Shown: positions 24,683 to 37,084 of the stretch, in pieces | Layout of the letters: every line of letters starts with the position of its first letter | Numbering within the stretch: the first letter of the stretch is position 1 | NCBI GenBank assembly: GCA_003614735.1 | Contig: KZ992464.1 | Span: 1 to 51,694 of the forward strand | Length of the DNA: 51,694 nt | Origin: Thamnocephalis sphaerospora | Lineage: Eukaryota > Zoopagomycota > Zoopagomycetes > Zoopagales > Sigmoideomycetaceae | Direction: 5' to 3' | Position numbers and translations under genes: made by a program | The notes under the pieces: model-generated | Seen by the model: only the letters and a program-made list of their open reading frames with translations | Databases searched by the model: none | What the model was told of the DNA's origin: nothing

Positions 24683-27600
24683 CTACGCACGGATGGCCAC
24701 TGCGTCCATGGCCTGCTCGCGCAGCTCCTCCTGGCTGCTTGACGGCGCGATAAACCGCCAGCCGTTGCCGTTTTCGTCGATAACCACCTGTGATGGATCC
24801 ACACCTGCGCACAAAGCAAAGCGGATTAGCCGAAACGCCCATCGGCAGGGTATGGCGGCACGTGGCTTACCCATGTAGCATGGATCGCAGATACGCGTGC
24901 TAGCATCAAGCGGTGAGGACGGTGCGGCGGGAGACGGCATGGCTGCCTCTGCCGGCGCGCGTTTCGAAAGGCACTCGCCACACACGGTCCTTTGGCACAT
25001 GTGGCAAATGTTCTAGGCAGACCGGAGCACCAATGGTAAGCTATTGCCGGTGGAGATGGCGCAGCATTCGAGGCTACTCACACGCCAGCGGAATACGGTA
25101 AAGTCCTTGCGGCACAGGGCACACTGCTTGGCCGCAGGCGGCTCGCAAATGGTGTTCTTCTGTGGGCGTGCATAGGGAGCAGCGTAAGCATGCGGCGGTG
25201 TGATGGTCGTTTGCAACGAGTGCGGTGCGTACCCGTGTGATGCGCGACGCAATGCCCGGCGCTGCAACAAAGGTGAGGGAGCGCAAGCGCATCGCCTGCA
25301 TAACCGTGTCCTCGTCGTCGTCGGCGTCGGCATCACCCCAGCGCATGCGGAAGCACGGATCGCATGCGCGTTCCACACGGTCCTCTTCTTCCGTTTCGCC
25401 GGGAATCAAAAAGTTGCGCGATGAGCACGCATGGCAGACCACCTTGCCGCATAGGCGACAATGATGCTTGCGCCGGTAGAGCCGAAACTCTTGCTGACAG
25501 ATCATGCACTCGGCCGCGTCGTCGTCGGGCACCCAGACAGGCGCGTTGTACTCGTCGACAATGCGAAGTTTGTACGAGTCCAGCTGCGGGCGCACCTTCT
25601 TTTCCTTGCGCAGCGTCTGCTGCGCCTCACGCCGCTCGCTAATAGCCTCGCACAGAGCGCCAATCCAGGCCTGCTTCTCCTCGGCAGTGTCAGTGTACAC
25701 CTGAAAGGACTTGTCCGGGCTGAGGATCTGGAAGCCGTTTTGAATAGCTGCGCACCCCCGCCAGCGACAGTAAGCACCGGAGCAGATGCGCCAGGCCCTG
25801 CCTGCTTGCACATACCTTCATTGTCAGGCACCGACACCACCTTGCAGTACTCGAGCGGCAGCTTCCGGTGGAAGATGTAGGCATCCTCCATCAGGCCTGG
25901 GCTCGCGTAGATGAGGATGTCAGAGAACAGGAAAAACTCGCGACGCTGGTGGTTGCGACGGCAAATCTACCATTGCGCATACCGAAAGCATGTTAGCAAG
26001 CAGCATGACAAGCGATATTCCAGTTTGCACCCACCTTCTTCACCGAGCCACGCTTGACTAGGTGCCGACCGGGCACCAAAAGCCGTCCACTGAAGCCGTT
26101 AAGCGACCGCTGAATGTCCAACGTGAGCTTGGCCTCGTCGTGGCGACGCAGCGCCTCGTTGACAAACAGCGCCACCTTCTCCACTTCAGCCAGTGCATCC
26201 TGAAGCTGGTGGTGATCCGGATGTCCAATGGCCGTCTTCTTCATCAGACTGGCAAGTAGCAGACGGTAGCGCGGAATACGCTGCATGGGCTCAAGCAGGT
26301 AGGCCTGTAGCGTTAGACCGCGGTTCTTTTGCCGCTTGTCTGTCTCACGTAGAAACAGCACAAACGCCGGGCTGGCGCCCATGTGCGCGCTGACGCGTTC
26401 CATGGCGTGCGTGCAGTTGCCCAGGTACAGGTTGTAGATCTTAAAGTAGGGCGCCAGCAGCAGAAAGATGTCACCAAGACAGCCCTGCACCGGGTTCCAG
26501 CTGGCGACGTTGATGCGTGACTCTAGCCGTTGCAGCAGTTCACGGTGGAACTTGAGAATAGCATCCAAATGCTGGAAGATCTCCTTGATGTCATGTGCAG
26601 TGAGAATGCGTGCCGGCGTATCCACAATCTTCAGCAACGGATCACGGAACTGCTCCAGCAGAAAAGTGAGTCGGCTGACGTAGGTGCGCTCCGTCTCTAG
26701 AATCTCCAAGGCAATATTCTGTCGCTGTTCCATCAACTCGTTGAGCGTCAGCTGGCTAAGGCGCACAGACTCGGCATCGTCGTCGTTGCCGTCGTCGATC
26801 AGTGTCTTTGCCGACAGCATCTGAGTAGGCGGCTCAGACACGTCTTTGTCGCTCAGGATCTTGCCTGGAGCAATGCCCGGCGAGGTTGGCGACGTGGTGA
26901 ACAGCGTGTCCTGTGAGCTCCGACGTGATAGGCCTGGCGTCATGTAAGCGTCTGCATGCGCTTGTGCTTCCAAAGGCGACGCCAGTGCTAGGTCGTCGTC
27001 TAGGCCGGCGGTTGGCGTGCGTGCTTCGGCCACCGGGGCCATCTGCGGATTGGGCAGTGAGTTGCGCTGTTGCGCGCCGTGACGGGTCGTTGCAACAGCG
27101 TCTTCGTGTGGCGCTGGTGCAGAAAAGCGGTGGCTAACGGCACGGTGCCACATGGGCGAACGAAAGGCCTCGCCCGCGCCGGGTGTCGATGCCATCCCCA
27201 CGTGGCCCGCCTTGTCCGCCAGCAGGCCCTCTTGCAGGTCGGCAACGTTGTCGTTGTACATGCTGGTACGCGCCGTCGAGCCCTCCAACGCATCCTCATC
27301 AGCAGGATCGTGACTGTGGTGGAACCCTTGTGGTAAATGGCCCATGAGACCGTATTTGGCAATCATGCTGGTACGCGCGCTGGCTACCGCCGTGGATGGC
27401 GATGACGACAGCGTGTTGTCGATGCTGGTGGGTGAACTGGCCAGCTCCACAACGGCGTCTATGCCATTCTCGTCCTGCTCCTCGGCCTCGTCAGAGAAGA
27501 CCATGCTGGGCACACGCTGTTCGTCATCGTTGATGTCACCGTGGTCGCTAGGCGCCATAAACACCGAAGCAATACCCATGTCGGCCCGCTTGGCAGCGGC

Positions 27601-27993
27601 TCCGTAGCGGGGTGGCATGCGAAACACAAGATCCGTGCGACGCACGGTACCATAGGCAGTCGCCGTATCCATGGGGCTGCGCAGCAACTCGCCGTCGTCA
27701 CCATCGGCATCACCAGTGTCGAAGCGATGGCGGCCCAGCGTGTGCGAGCCAGGCTTGACGTGAAGCGCGGTATGCTCGTAGCTGGTGAAGCTGAACGGCA
27801 TGCGGTCGTCCAGTGGCAGGGCAACCTCGGCCTCTGGCATATCCGACGCCAGATCATCACCAAGCGACGTATCGGACACATCCTCTTCTTCGTCCACCAT
27901 CACCAACGACTCGGGCAGAGGCGGTGCGCGCAGGAAGAGAAAAGAGCGCCGCATACCGGCCTGCGCCAGCATCCGGTCGTCCAGAGTGGCCAT
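24683..27993 (-). CDS. RhoGEF with DH, PH and two FYVE-type zinc fingers (FGD-like)
   Basis: Six exons (27993-26035, 25966-25816, 25747-25233, 25159-25082, 25012-24871, 24804-24683) total 2967 nt and encode 988 aa. Residues 1-420 are an acidic, low-complexity regulatory region. The DH domain (about 428-610: LEILETERTYVSRL, YLLEPMQRIPRYRLLL) catalyses GDP exchange on Rho-family GTPases. The PH domain (about 633-745) is split by introns 1 and 2. The first FYVE finger has WVPDDDA, C784, C787, RKHHCRLCG, C808, C811, C832 and C835, a complete PI3P-binding set. A second finger has all eight cysteines (888, 891, 904, 907, 912, 915, 943, 946), but RNICHMC replaces the basic RKHHCRxC motif. Membrane-directed Rho/Cdc42 activation on endosomes is inferred from FGD proteins. 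Confidence 0.9.
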
Positions 27994-30900
27994 CGTTTTG
28001 GGTCAGTGAGAAAGAAAGGTGGCGATGAGATGGACAAGCGTAGCCAAGCTGGTCGGCAAGGTGGTCGATGGCGGTGAACAAACGCGAACAGCGGCGGCGA
28101 CGGCAGCGATGGGATAAGATGCGGTGCGCACTATTTGTCAACAAGCCGCACGCTGCACAGAGTGTAGATACAAGTAGATCGGTAACAGGTGGTCCAGTAA
28201 TAGATAAACGACTGCCGGCAGGACATGACACGCGCGCGTTAGAAACGGCAAACAAAAAAAGCAAGGCGCGGGCAGCGCCAACGTGTTAATATAGAATATA
28301 TGCCATGCGGAAACCAGCACTGACTGCACGCTGTGCGGGTCCGCACGTTGGCCGACGCATGAACACCGCTCGGGCGCCATCCACATGATCGATCTGTGCA
28401 GATGCGCACCAAACAGAAGGCGGCAACCGAACCCTCCCCTCCCAAGCCCGCAAACTACTCGACACACGCTACGGCGTAGCTTAACATGTTGCCCAGGCCC
28501 ATTTCCGCGCGGACCTTTGCGCTTGGCGCGTTACGTGCCGCGTCACCGCCGCATGGCGATGTGTCGCACACGGAGAGCGGCGGCCGTAAGCGCAAGGGCT
28601 AGGCCGCCGACTGGTCCTATAAAGCGCCTCCTTACAATGACGACAACGACCGCACGACCGTCAAGGGCCAAGGACGCGCGTCGCACGAGTGGGTCTCGTG
28701 TCCACGCGCCGGTGGCACACACGTACAGGCACATGCGCATGCATCTGCACAAGACAGCAAACGGCTGTCGTCACTTTCGATGAGAACGAAAGATCGGATC
28801 TGCTCGCGGCGGCTACGGCCCGTTGGCGCACCGGCGACGCCTGGCGTGCTCGGCAGCTCCAAGCGCTCGCGCCCATAACCACGGTGGCGCCATCTAGGTG
28901 CTTATTCGTTCTCCGACGGTAGGACGGCGGTCGAGCCGAGCTGACCAAGATAGCCGCAGAAGCTGCCGCGGCACGGCCCGCAGCATGGAGAGAAAATGTG
29001 CTTTGGTGGGACACGTACCGCGCCAGAACAAAGCACAAGGGCGACACACTGGGTTGAAGCGATGCTGGCGGCAAGCAGGTGCAAAAGTAGCCTGCCTGGT
29101 GGTCTTGTTGATGGCCAGTTCAGCTCCTAATCGAGTCAATGACGCCAATTCATGCTCATACGTCAGTGATAGCATGTGGGACCCACGGTGCCCATCCGCC
29201 CACACACCCAGTCTAGGAAAGCAAACAGCAGCGAAAGAGAAAAGAGCAAAGCATCCAAGAGAGCAAACGAGATGAAGGTAGCAGGTGGGGCGGGCGAGAG
29301 ATGGTGGACAGCGGGAAAATAGCCACTGCGGCCGGGTAATATAGCGTGTGCTTCAACGGCACGAGACCACTGCGCTGCGCCCTGATGGCGCAGTAGGCGC
29401 AAGTTTCAGGTCAGCTCGGTTTCCAATGCCAACGCCGTGGCGTAAGATGCTTGGAAATAGCCACAATGAGCAACCAGTCTACGGCAACGTGCAAGACGGA
29501 TGTCGTTGCCGACAAGCAAGCTCGACAGATCGTAGCGTAGGCGCTGTAAGGCAGGTAAGGAAAGAAAAGCGATGGTGCTTGCCTCGCTGCCGTAAAGAGT
29601 AGGCCAGGCCAAATATATTTCCGCCGTCGTCCTTTTTCTTTCTGGTCAGCCTACACTGAGCAGCGGTCGTACACAGGCGTGTACACCAATTGTCCACCAT
29701 AGGCGTCACCATTGCGACAACAGGAGTGAAGACAGCGTCCGTTGGACGTACGCTCTCACGCATTCCAAATAGACAAGGCGGGGCCTTGGTGAAACGAGCG
29801 CACCCCACACATGGACGCGCCCGTAGACATCATCCTCATCGCCATTATCAGCATCATCGCCCATCCGACTGGCCAAAGTAGGACGCTCATTGGCGTTGTA
29901 GGAGAAAGGCCACGACATCACTTGCCAGTCCATGAGCCGTGTCCATGTGCCGCTGCGCAGTCAACTACTTACCAATAGGGTTCAGTGCCCACGCGCACAC
30001 TCACGCAAGATATGAATAGGGATAAAAGGAGATGTGTACACAAGGCAAGACCACGGTGGCTAGATGCAGTGGCGTAGCAAACGTAAGAATAGGAAATAAG
30101 CGTAATGCGACGAGGAACACACACAGAGAGAGAGAGGGAGAGGCCAACAGGCGTTGGTAGGTGGATGGCGATGATGACGATGGCGATGGGGATGATGAGG
30201 AGGAGGATGGCTGAGCTCACATCTGACAAAAGGACGGCGATCGAGAGGACAGCAGGCCTGAGCCGAGCACCATGGACAGGGGCGGTCGGAGCGCCGAGAT
30301 GCCGTCGTAGTTTGCAAGCGTCGTCAAGCCGAGCCGCCGGCGCTACCTTGCAAAGGAGCGCACAGCAGAGGGTAACGAGCCGTTGGCGAGCACAGCAGGC
30401 GCAGGATGACTAGGCAAAGGTGGCACGGTAGGAATGCGCCGTAAGGCCGCAGTAGCGACAGGTGCGGCTGCCCGCTGGAATCGGGGCGGACAATGGCCGG
30501 CAATGTTGGCAAACAGGCAATGGGCGGAGAGCGAGCGTGTTGGCGCGGGCGGCGAAACAGGTGGCGGCGACGGCGGCGGCGATAAACAGGGACGAGCAGC
30601 GAGAAGCGTGGAAGGAATGAAAGGGTCGCCGCAGTGGCAGTTGGCCTGGTCAGGTGGACCGTAAATAGTGACGACACACTGATGGCGAGTACATGCCCCG
30701 ACGCCATCATCCACCGGACAAACGTGGGCCGCCAGGAGGGAATGCGCAAGCGAGCGTGCGGGGTGTAATGGAGCCAGCTGGTAGGACAGCCATCAGCGAG
30801 TGTGCCAGGCGCGGAACCAACAGCTGGCCGCGCCAGCCGCGGCGACGTGCGTAGATCACTGGTACAGCTCTGCCGCATGCGCCATGCTCAGTAAGCTGCG

Positions 30901-33900
30901 ACGGCCCACTCGCTATAATGCTCCGCCCCGAGATGGAGCGTGACCTCGGCGGAGTGTGTGCATGCCACCAGCAAACTCCGCCCTGCTTGGCAATCCCAGT
31001 TGGCTCGCCGGCCATGAGCCGCAGTGCAAAGCGTCTGCCCGCAGACTGGGCCGGACAGCGAGCCAGCCGGGAGACAGGAGAAGTGCTGTCAAAGTCGATG
31101 GACCTATCATGCCGCGTAAATGCCCACAAGCGCAAAGAACACAGCATGACGCATGCGTGCAGGTTCGCCAAAGGCCAGAGGAGACGACGTCCGTGTATGC
31201 GGGCACAAGCACGCACGCTACCGTCATCGACGTTACGGCGGCGCGTGAGGCTGCGTCGTGTGCAACGCTAGCCAAGAATCGCGGCGGTGGTAAACGGTTT
31301 TTTGGTCGGAAATAGCGCCTGCAGCGCATGCCCACATTGTTCGACGTCACACGCACCACCCCAGCGCTTACATAGACGGCTGCTAAGGCGCCCGAGAGCC
31401 GGTGGATAATGGTGCGCACATGGGCATACCCGTACCAGGCCTGCATGGCGGTGGCGCGCCTACACCCACTCAGCATACAGTGGCCACTGGGGAACAGCTC
31501 GCTGTCGTAGGTTTTGCCGCCAGGGCACATCAGCCGACAAAGCAGCAGACCGTGTGCTGCCTTTCGGTACGACCCAGCGCCATACAGCAACGCGGCTACT
31601 TGAAGCACATGCCAACCGCCCTTTGCCATCTGCGCCACGCCGCTCTTACCACAGTGATCGATACTACGATCGTATTTAGCTAGTAATAGTAAAAAAAGCA
31701 CAAACGTTCACGTAAATAGCACAATGGGGATAGGCGGGTTGGTGCAGAAAACGCAGTGGTTGCGTGTGTGTATGCGTGCGTGCGTGCGTAGAATGCTAGG
31801 CGTGATTGCTGGCAAAGAGGAGGAGAGAGAGAGGGTGCAGCAAGAAAGCAGGAAAAGCAATGCGCTCGAGACAAAGTCGGTTCGGTACGCTGCAGGCCTT
31901 GCAGATAAACAAGAAAAATAGTCGGAAAAAGGCCGCCACATCGCGAATAGTCACCGCACGAATGAGGCAACAGCAGCCTGGATGCCAGGGTCAGCAGCAT
32001 GCATGGCATGACCCGTTTGGAAATAGCCATCCGGACAATGACGGCGACCGCTGCGATGCTAGTCTGATGCGCGCGGGTGGCCGCCCCGCACTGGCAGTCT
32101 GCATCCTCAAGCGTGCGACCATGATAATCGCAGCCACGACGTCAGCGTGGGCCAGAACAGAGGATCGTTCAGGTGAGATGCGGCTAGTCTCTACGCAGGG
32201 CAGCGACGTTTTGTCGCACAAGACAGCAGTCTATGCACGAACGTCGGCATCGATCGGAACGAAGCAGGCGAACAGGTATATGCAGGACAGATTGGGCCAT
32301 CCTCGCCGGATCAATGTTGGATGGGCGGTGGCTGTCGGCGCTGGTCAGGCAGGGCAAACTGTCTGCCGCCTACCGCCTACCATCTGCTGTCTGCCACTTG
32401 CCGCCTCCCCATGGATCGCTCATCTTGCTGCTTGCACCTGTACCCTCGTCTTTGGTGCGTCTTGCCGACAGGACATACCGTGTATGCGGCCAACTGGATT
32501 GCGCAGTGCTATTTTTGAGCGTGTATGCTGGCCATCTACAGTATTGCGTTAAAACGGGATAGGAATGGCGCGCTTGCATGCAGTCAGCGATGAAGGGGAA
32601 TGGCACCGGGCCAGCAAAAGGTATATGCACGGTGCATGCAGCCAGCAGCAGCACATTTGGCTTGCAAAGCACATTTGCGTCTTTGCAAAATGTCTGCCCA
32701 CTGAATTGCAGCCGTCTGCACGTGCCCGGCAGGCTGCCTGAGAACGTAGGACTGCTTCTAATGAGTGGTCCTCGACAAGCCGTGCAAAAAAGCCAGACGA
32801 TTCAGTGCACGTGGCAGCATTCACCCATGCTGATTGCCTTTGTGAACAGGAGCAGTTCACTTGGCTTACCGCAGTGACGACTGGCCATCATTGCCACCGC
32901 ACAATTAGCTCATTGGATCGCAGCGAATAGCGTTGCACCAGCTGACATTGCCCACCAGCACTCCTCAAACGTGTGTAAGACGTGCTTCAGGCACTGGGGC
33001 ACTTGGCGGGCCCCGAGTATACTGGCACGCTTCGCAAGGGTCAAACATTGTACACACCTTTGATCCGCTAGGCCAGCCCGAACACCGTCGTTTACAAGTA
33101 GCCGACGTTTTTTACGCTGAAAGCCGCTATAACCTGGGGCCGACTGTTTGGACAAAAAAGGACTGTCATTCACGCGTAGGCGGCTGCATGCGCAGTCCAC
33201 GCTGAGGCGGCACGCAAAGGTGGCCGCGCCACAAGCCAAGCACAGCCGCGCGTGCTCGCCTTCGCCGGATACACAGAGCGCACACCGCCCGGCGACCACG
33301 CCAACGCGCTAGGCACAAACGGAGGCGACGCTGTTGCACCAAGACGATCACCCACCATGCCGCGTCGAGACTAGCCACCCGCAAACCAATGCGGCGCCTG
33401 CCAAATGGAGGCATCCCAAAGAAGCGTGTCGGGTGTTTAACGCACATGCAGAGGGCTCGGGCCCATCCAGAACGCCGCCGCCCCAAACACACCGCGCTCG
33501 ACGCTTGACGCACCGAATCCGCTGACCGGCGATGCACGCACGCGCGCGCGAGACTCGCCGGCACTGCATCTAAGCGATACGGATTTGTTTGTATGCACGC
33601 ACGCCATCTACCCGCAGATCTCGCGGTGAAATGCGGCCGACGTGCGGTGCATGGCGCACGGCCGTTCCGCTCCCGCTGTCGCTGCGTGTTCGAGGCCTAC
33701 TTTGGCGCATGCCGTGCCACGCTGCTCCCGCGTTGGGCAGTCTCTTGTGCGTGCGCACACCGCACACAGTAAGAGGCCTGTCCACCAAGTCACCGCTACT
33801 GTCGCCGCCGCCGCCGCCGCCACATTAAACGTGGCAGTGTTTCCTGACCGCCCTACTTGTCGGCACTTTTTTACTTTTGTCTGTCCTGGTCGGCGCTCCC

Positions 33901-34238
33901 TGGCCCAGTCTTTGCTGCGTCCTTTCTTCTACGCGCTGCCGACCTCATCACCTTGCATTACTCCGCTTCCACTCCGTCGCTAGAGCGTCGTCACGTCTAA
34001 GCGTCGCCCATCGACCCGCTTCTAGAGCCGCTTGCTTTGCTCGCTTGTGCGCCACCTGCTACTACCTCGCCGCTTGCGCTCATTTTCAGCTGCGTGCGTC
34101 GGTTACATCGTCGACGCCAGTACACTCGTCGCTACTTGGTGACACCGAGCGCTTACTCCTCGCAGCTGCACCGTCTGCGCGTGTCGTCGCCAGTGCCACA
34201 GGTAGCGCGCCTTGCTCGCGACCGCCCACTCCGCCACC
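27994..34238. other. Six-kilobase stretch without a recognisable intact gene
   Basis: Between the RhoGEF promoter and the SAP-domain gene I recognise no complete gene. Open frames of up to about 260 codons occur on both strands (minus 30913-31701, plus 31806-32552), but they lack family signatures and are Cys- or Arg-rich, as frameshadows in GC-rich DNA tend to be. The segment 28486-29057 has coding-like blocks and is listed separately. No tRNA B-box, transposon terminal repeat or reverse transcriptase motif was seen. It may hold non-coding RNA, fast-evolving genes or decayed genes. Confidence 0.45.
28486..29057 (+). pseudogene. Possible broken or unresolved mitochondrial-precursor-like gene
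   Basis: Three coding-looking blocks follow each other on the plus strand. The first starts at ATG 28486 with MLPRPISARTFALGALRAAS, a typical mitochondrial presequence, and runs on through a stop into ADWSYKAPPYNDDNDRTTVK. The second (about 28757-28890) reads TFDENERSDLLAAATARWR and on through GDAWRARQLQAL. The third (about 28923-29057) reads RAELTKIAAEAAAARP, then AAWRENVLWWDTYRARTKHK, before a stop. In-frame TAG codons lie at 28600-28602 and 28918-28920. An acceptor-like CAG precedes block two, but I could not build a full intron set that removes both stops. I do not recognise the family. It could be a spliced gene that I have mis-joined, a decayed gene, or chance. Confidence 0.3.
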
Positions 34239-36416
34239 ATGCTTCTCTCTCGTCTGGCGCAAAACATTCTCGAGTCCATGTCGCAGATACCTGTGGACGA
34301 GCTAGAGTTTATGTCACGCTCCGAACTGCTACAACTTTGCAAGGTAAGCGGCACGCAATATTGCCGATGCACGTATGCATGCGCGTGCAAGTCGTGTAGC
34401 GCGTGTTGGCCAGCAGCAGCAGCCTGCGTTGTGCGCGGAAACGTCGCTGAATTTCCCATGCAACTGTCAAGGCAATGGTCGCACAGTTTGATAAGCATCA
34501 CCATGTGATGGCAGTCGCTAACCTGCGTTACTTGGCTAGGATCACAACGTCGACCACGTGGAGGAGAAATCGGTGCGTAGAGTGGTGTGCTTTGTGCTAG
34601 CAGAGGCGGTGCGCCATACTTACCGGTTGCGTTTTCCGCCCAATTAGAATCGCGAGATTGTCCAACTGCTCGAGGCACTGGCCGCAGAGCGCTCCGCCGA
34701 CAACAATTCGGTGCGGTCCTGGAACGATAGCACCCACGGCCGTGCCAGTCTCAGCAGCGCGACCGATTCCGACTCTATCATGGATACGCTGGTCTACACG
34801 CTGGGCTTCAAGGAGCTGCCCCCGATCCCTACCACTGAGGGTGGCAATGGCGACAGCGAGAATGGCAGTGAGGTGGAGGAACTCTACGAGGCATCGGCCA
34901 TCGAAGAGAGCGCCGCTGCGCCAAAGGATGGCGACAAGCCGCTGCAGAGCGCCGTGTTGCCAGAAACTGCGGCGATTACCGCCGAAAACGACAGCCACAG
35001 CGAAAAGGCGGTGTCTGTCGCTTCGTCGTCGCCAAAGTCCTCGTCTAGGAGCAGCCTGGTGGGGACGCCGCAAAGTAGCGCTCCACCGTCGCCGCAAAAG
35101 TCTGCCCGTCGGCCACCGTCGTCCGTGATGAACCGCAAAGAACGTGCCAACTCGACCGTGTCGGTCATTGGCGCCGCCATGGCGGCGGCTGTCGCCAACA
35201 TCAAGGATGCAGTTGCGGTCAAATCGGAGCAGTCGTCGCCGCGCTCGTCTGTGGTCGAGCCAACCCTCAACAGTCTTGCCGAAGACCGCGAGTCGGAGGC
35301 CGGGTTAGATGAGGAGCCGCTGGCAAAGAGCGTGCCGCTGACTGCGCGCACCGACTCGCAAATCACCCTGACCGACAAGAACGACGCTCAACTGGACGAG
35401 GCACATGCCATTCGCACTTGGCTGCGGGAGCACGGTCTTTCGGCCGCGAAAATCAGCATGTTTGAGGCTGAGGAAATGCTGGAGTGGCAGGTGCTGCGCG
35501 CGGCTAATCTCGATGCGTTCCGACTGCTTGGCCTGTCGGTCGGCAGGTCGCTCAAGCTGATCACCGCCATTCAAGGTAGGCGGCGTGGCTCCAGCTCCTC
35601 CCATCGATGCGCAGCTAATTTCGTCGTATTTTTACTTTATCACGCGCAGACCAATTCCCAGAGGCCCAGCGCACCCTGTCGGCAGAGCAGGCGCGTGATC
35701 TGAGCGAACTCATCGACCAGCGCGTCTCGCATGCACTCGACAGCATGCCGCGCTCAACTTCCCCACAAAGCACGTCACGCACGCACACGCGTTCGTCATC
35801 CACCGCCCGCTCTGTGACGGACGAGCGGTTGACGCCAGAGCGCAAGAGCACCGCGTCTGAGCGCAGGAACCACAATCGGTATGTAGCATTGCTGCAGCGA
35901 GGATGCATTTTGCTGCATTGCACACACAATGGTTGACGATATGTCTGCTGCAGCCGCTCCACAACGCCGACATCGCCGCCGCCATTCGTCACCTCCTTCT
36001 CGCTAGAGGAGATGAAGAAGAGCCGCAAGTATGTGCCGCCCAAGCCGCTGCCGACTCTCAGCAGTGCCAAACCGTGGACCAAGCCCGCGGATATGCCCAT
36101 TACAGAAACGCGCTCTTCGCTGCTGCGTAAGATGTCGCGTCAGCAGATTCGTCCCAACGACACGCCCAGGTGCGTACGAAATCTTCGCATGCTATAGCAC
36201 AATGCGCATTGCTTACGCATGCTTCCTTTGACGTTGTAATCACAGTGCCGAGAAGACACCCAAGCCGAGGACTGGTAAGTAGTGGGCAAGTGCGCATTCG
36301 CAAAACACCTGTCGCTTACCGTTCCACTTTACGTTGTAGCCCACAAGGCAGCTCGCCGCACAGAAGAGCCCGCTGCGGCTGAGGCGATCAAGGAGACGCA
36401 GGAGACTAGCGCGTAG
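34239..36416 (+). CDS. SAP and SAM domain protein, possibly spindle or chromatin associated
   Basis: Seven exons (34239-34343, 34540-34572, 34648-35575, 35650-35878, 35954-36169, 36246-36274, 36340-36416) total 1617 nt and encode 538 aa. The ATG has a strong context (CCGCCACCATG). Residues 20-60 form a SAP motif (MSRSELLQLCKDHNV, then NREIVQLLEAL) assembled only by joining exons 1-3, of which exon 2 is 33 nt. A Ser/Glu-rich region follows. A SAM domain lies at about 301-357 (WLREHGL, MLEWQVLRAANLDAFRLLGL, SLKLITAIQ). The C-terminal part is basic and Pro/Ser-rich, with KYVPPKPLPTLSSAKPW. SAP usually binds DNA, and SAM mediates protein or RNA contacts. The N-terminal SAP followed by a basic tail recalls NuSAP, but that is only suggestive. 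Exon 6 is 29 nt. Confidence 0.8.
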
Positions 36417-37084
36417 ATTGCATCACCACTTTGCTGATCGATCTGTACATCACTGTCTCTGGCGCTCAACCCCGCACCTCCATCATTCTATGGCCGTCTT
36501 TTGCTGCCACCTCCTGCTACTCACCGCCACCGGCATCTCTCTTGAGTCTACGTGCGCGGTGCTGCACTTTGCCTACTTATTGTCGCGCTGGTGCTGCATG
36601 CTTCGTTTTTCACCGTTGTGTAGCCGCCACTTGCCCGACACCTGCCATTCAAACAGCCAGCGGCAATCATGCTGTTCGCCGTATACCAGCCACCCTGCTA
36701 TCATACACCCTCTGTCCATATTCACTAGTTGTCACGCTTATTAGCAGGTTCTTTGAGCACCTATGAACATACCCGCATACTACCATTCTGCCACTTTTGC
36801 CGTTTGGCCATGGCACGCGACACCACGTACACCGATTCTTATCCATAGCTTTACATCTTTCTCCTTGTCGGCACACATCAATTGACACTTTAGATACGCA
36901 GCGTAGACTCTAAATTTACGGTTACTGCGACTGAATATGGGTGCATCTTGTCATGGGGTTCCATGTGGCTACGGTGGCCGTCAACACGGCACTGTATGGT
37001 TGCCAAACTGCAGCAAGAGGACACAAAAGTGATCGTGATGCAAAAATGTGTATATTTGCTTAACGCCAGGTTGCAATCAGCAGG
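36417..37084. other. Convergent 3' flanks, no gene seen
   Basis: This 668-nt gap lies between the 3' ends of the SAP/SAM gene and the fungalysin-like gene. No coding segment was recognised and no canonical AATAAA was noted for either gene. Confidence 0.4.

Noticed and set aside
24075-24842. Minus-strand open frame of 255 codons
   Set aside because: It overlaps the final RhoGEF exon in another frame, and the rest looks like translated 3' flank.
28586-28602. A 17-nt intron (GTAAGC to CTAG) that would bypass the first in-frame stop in the mitochondrial-like segment
   Set aside because: Far below the shortest clear intron in this window (about 40-60 nt), so it is not a credible intron.
30913-31701. 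Minus-strand open frame of 262 codons; the segment LFPSGHC and the later AHVRTIIH recall phosphatase PAP2 motifs, and a donor-like GTAAGC follows at about 31373
   Set aside because: The two motifs are only about 30 residues apart in the frame, the third motif lacks its Asp, and the rest is Cys-rich without membrane-helix spacing typical of PAP2. Too weak to call.
31806-32552. Plus-strand open frame of 248 codons
   Set aside because: Low-complexity basic start and Cys-rich end, no family signature and no neighbouring splice logic.
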